From contig NZ_JACHND010000001.1 of NCBI RefSeq assembly GCF_014205275.1, positions 4,960,001 through 5,024,000 of the forward strand: a stretch of 64,000 nucleotides of DNA, in the 5' to 3' direction. The translations under genes were made by a program, and so were the position numbers. Position 1 is the first letter of the stretch. Every line of letters begins with the position of its first letter. A model generated the notes under the pieces. That model searched no databases. It was not told where the DNA came from and was given only the letters and a program-made list of their open reading frames with translations. The stretch is from Sphaerisporangium siamense (GTDB lineage: Bacteria > Actinomycetota > Actinomycetes > Streptosporangiales > Streptosporangiaceae). Shown here one piece after another: positions 62,279 to 64,000 of this stretch.

Positions 62279-62306
62279 ATTTTACGGGGTATGCGGCAAA
62301 AGTTAA
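62279..62306 (-). promoter_or_regulatory. Candidate promoter for leaderless CbiX-like mRNA
   Basis: On the minus strand, TTAACT (62301-62306), a 16-base spacer and TAAAAT (62279-62284) end eight bases before the GTG start codon. The transcript would begin at or very near the start codon, which fits the missing ribosome binding site. Confidence 0.4.
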
Positions 62307-62523
62307 GTCTGATTCGCGCCGACGCGCGGAGGGCAGTCGATCTTTCTCCGAGGAGATCACTGACATATTAGGTCTCGATCGTCCGGACGGTACCAACGGA
62401 CCGTAATCATTCGAGATCATCGCGGGGGCGGAGGGCCCGCCCCGCGTGGCGCGGCGTGCCGTACCACTGACACGGCCTTCGCGCGGGCCCGGGAACATTT
62501 GATCCCCGGGGGCGGCGGACTCC

Positions 62524-63045
62524 TCAGTGCGCGGGACGCACCGCCCTGAGGAGTCCGATCACCTCGATCCCGGCCACCAGCAGAGCCGAGGCGCCGATCA
62601 GCGCGTAGAGCAGCCGCGGCCGCGCCGGCGAGGGGACGAGGCGCCACCCAGGCCGGCGTGGCACCGGCCCGGGAACCGTCACGGCGGGTTCGTCTCCCGG
62701 GACGCGCGCCGTCACGGCGGGCTCGTCCGCGGCCACGGGGGCCGTCACGGCGGTCGTGTCCGCCGCCGGCGCCGCCCGGGACGGGCGCGTGACGCGCAGC
62801 TCGGGATGTCGCGAGAGGTACCCACGGGGAAAGATCTTGACATCGGTGTCGCCGCAGGCCGGGCAGCACACGCCCGACCACGGCGGCTGGACCCGCACGC
62901 CGGCGAGCGACCAGACCTCCACCTCGGTGCCGTGATGGCCGGTGAGGTGCCGGACGGTGTAATCCTCTTCCCAGATCATCAGGCAGCGGACGCACTCGAA
63001 CGGCCAGGTCTCGCGAGTGCTGTAGGCATCGTGCACGAGCACCAC
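62524..63045 (-). CDS. Hypothetical protein with zinc-ribbon Cys pairs and C-terminal membrane helix
   Basis: This 173-residue protein has two CxxC-type pairs (FECVRCLMIWEED and VCCPACGDTD) that could bind one zinc ion, then a Pro/Ala/Val-rich linker with near-repeats (DEPAVTARVPG, DEPAVTVPGP), and one C-terminal helix (LLYALIGASALLVAGIEVIG). No family is recognised. It lies 47 bases downstream of the MFS gene on the same strand. Confidence 0.6.
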   Translation of the reverse strand: MVLVHDAYSTRETWPFECVRCLMIWEEDYTVRHLTGHHGTEVEVWSLAGVRVQPPWSGVCCPACGDTDVKIFPRGYLSRHPELRVTRPSRAAPAADTTAVTAPVAADEPAVTARVPGDEPAVTVPGPVPRRPGWRLVPSPARPRLLYALIGASALLVAGIEVIGLLRAVRPAH

Positions 63046-63092
63046 CCCCAGGGCATGCCTTGCCTAGGCTCGCCCGTTCTTGAGTGTGTGCG

Positions 63093-64000
63093 TCACCGGG
63101 GTTGATCGCAAGAGCCGACGCCGATACGTCCGGTGTCCAGATTTTCGCGCCGCGTCACGTCCAGCACGCCCCGCATCGCCGCCACCACCGCCAGGGCCAC
63201 CAGGACGCAGCCCGTCATGATCAGCGCCATGGGCCCCGCGTCCCGGCCGCCGCCGAGTCCGGCCAGCACGGCCGTGATCGCCCCGGCCGTGAACTGCGCG
63301 GCCCCGAGCGTGCTCGCGGCGCGCGGGGCACGGGCCAGCGCCAGGCCGCAGGCGGCGCCCAGCACCAGCCCGAGAGCGGAGACGGCGGCGAACAGCAGGA
63401 CCAGGAAGGCGGCCAAGGGGAGCGCGCCGGCCAGCGCGAGCCCGCACAGCGCCGCGGACGCCGCAAGCGTCACCGCCAGCCCCGCCTCCAGCAGCCGGTG
63501 CGGCGCGAACGCGTACGTCAGGTGGCTGCCCGCGACGCCCGCGAGGACGAGCCCGGCCGCGTTGACCGCCAGCACGAGCGCCAGCGCCTCGACCGGCAGG
63601 CCGAACAGATCGCGCAGGAGGAACGGGAAGGCCGCCAGGTACGCGGCGAGCGCGCCGAAAGCCAGGACGAACGCGAGCGCGTACCCCGCGAAGGGCCGGT
63701 CCGGCGTCCCGGCCGCGGGGCGGTGGCGCATGGGTCCCGCGGGCGCGCGGGGCACGGTGGCCACGGCGGCGGGGACCATCGCCAGCGACAGCAGCGCGAG
63801 CGCCCAGAAGACCGCGCGCCAGCCCGCGGCCGCGACCAGGACGCCGCCCGCGAGCGGGGCGAGGACCAGGGCGACGCCGAGGGTGGCCATCAGCAGCCCG
63901 TAGAGACGGGCCGCCTCTCGTCCCCGCCGCCGGTCCGCCACGACGGCGCGGCCGACGAGGAGGCACGCCGACGCGGTGAACCCCTGGACGAGCCGCGCGC
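63093..64000 (-). CDS. MFS transporter, Bcr/CflA-type (5' end beyond window)
   Basis: The visible 302 codons hold the C-terminal part of a 12-helix drug:proton antiporter. At the window edge the frame reads RLVQGFTASACLLVGRAVVADRRR, matching the helix 4 region of Bcr/CflA proteins, followed by eight more hydrophobic helices and a basic tail. It probably exports a drug or metabolite. The first three to four helices and the start codon are outside the window. Confidence 0.85.
   Translation of the reverse strand, partial: ARLVQGFTASACLLVGRAVVADRRRGREAARLYGLLMATLGVALVLAPLAGGVLVAAAGWRAVFWALALLSLAMVPAAVATVPRAPAGPMRHRPAAGTPDRPFAGYALAFVLAFGALAAYLAAFPFLLRDLFGLPVEALALVLAVNAAGLVLAGVAGSHLTYAFAPHRLLEAGLAVTLAASAALCGLALAGALPLAAFLVLLFAAVSALGLVLGAACGLALARAPRAASTLGAAQFTAGAITAVLAGLGGGRDAGPMALIMTGCVLVALAVVAAMRGVLDVTRRENLDTGRIGVGSCDQPR

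Noticed and set aside
1..64000. tRNA, rRNA or secondary-metabolite cluster
   Set aside because: I found no cloverleaf-like segments, rRNA motifs, or PKS/NRPS/terpene/RiPP core genes on reading through the window.

Overview
The window is high-GC DNA with strong G/C third-position bias, many GTG starts and a few TTG starts, dense genes with ATGA/GTGA overlaps, and many secreted enzymes. This fits a soil actinomycete. A Streptosporangiales-like or Streptomyces-like host is my inference; there is no rRNA or marker gene to fix it. The content is mostly accessory chromosome: secreted hydrolases, transporters, two-component systems and one insertion sequence. I see no biosynthetic cluster, CRISPR array or tRNA.

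Layout. 1-8.5 kb: a truncated FAD-linked oxidase gene, then two large secreted metalloproteases (M6 immune-inhibitor-A type and M9 collagenase type) on either side of a diacylglycerol-kinase-like lipid kinase. 8.5-14.1 kb: a compact five-gene peptide/nickel-type ABC importer operon on the minus strand (binding lipoprotein, two permeases, two ATPases) with stop/start overlaps. 14.5-17 kb: PatB/MalY-like C-S lyase, a small DUF5335-like protein and a HIT hydrolase. 17-23.4 kb: LytS/LytTR two-component pair followed by two symporter modules, each with a small membrane partner (acetate permease type). 23.5-27.5 kb: sulfite-oxidase-like molybdoenzyme, PHP-containing DNA polymerase X and an aldo/keto reductase.

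27.8-34.3 kb is the most striking locus. A secreted 1878-residue multidomain protein carries a DNRLRE-like domain, four Big_5-like Ig repeats, four 113-residue tandem repeats and a C-terminal NucA/NucB-type nuclease motif. A small DUF6461-like gene follows it and could encode an immunity protein. This pair abuts a broken REDY-like gene. 34.3-42.1 kb: GNAT enzyme, HxlR regulator with a clear palindromic operator and divergent VOC protein, HTH protein, class-C beta-lactamase-like hydrolase overlapping a NarL-type two-component operon, and small membrane or hypothetical proteins.

42.1-47.1 kb: a CorA family transporter with GQN in place of GMN; an intact IS481-type element with matching terminal repeats and a 6-bp target duplication, sitting exactly on the stop codon of a CooC/ArsA-like ATPase; and a secreted M28 aminopeptidase with a P-domain. 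47.7-56.5 kb: GerW/YtfJ-like protein, double GNAT protein, secreted C39-like peptidase, a phospholipase C C-terminal remnant, an APC permease with a coupled upstream ORF, a divergent APH-like kinase, and a second NarL-type two-component operon. 56.8-64 kb: DUF4239 protein, a proline-rich membrane protein, TIGR03118-like secreted protein, GCS2-family ligase, CbiX-like chelatase, a zinc-ribbon membrane protein and a truncated Bcr/CflA-type MFS transporter.

Function overall: extracellular protein breakdown (M6, M9, M28, C39-like) together with peptide and amino-acid uptake (ABC operon, APC permease) and carboxylate uptake (ActP modules) suggests a saprophytic lifestyle. The nuclease/immunity locus, the IS and two gene remnants mark stretches of recent rearrangement.
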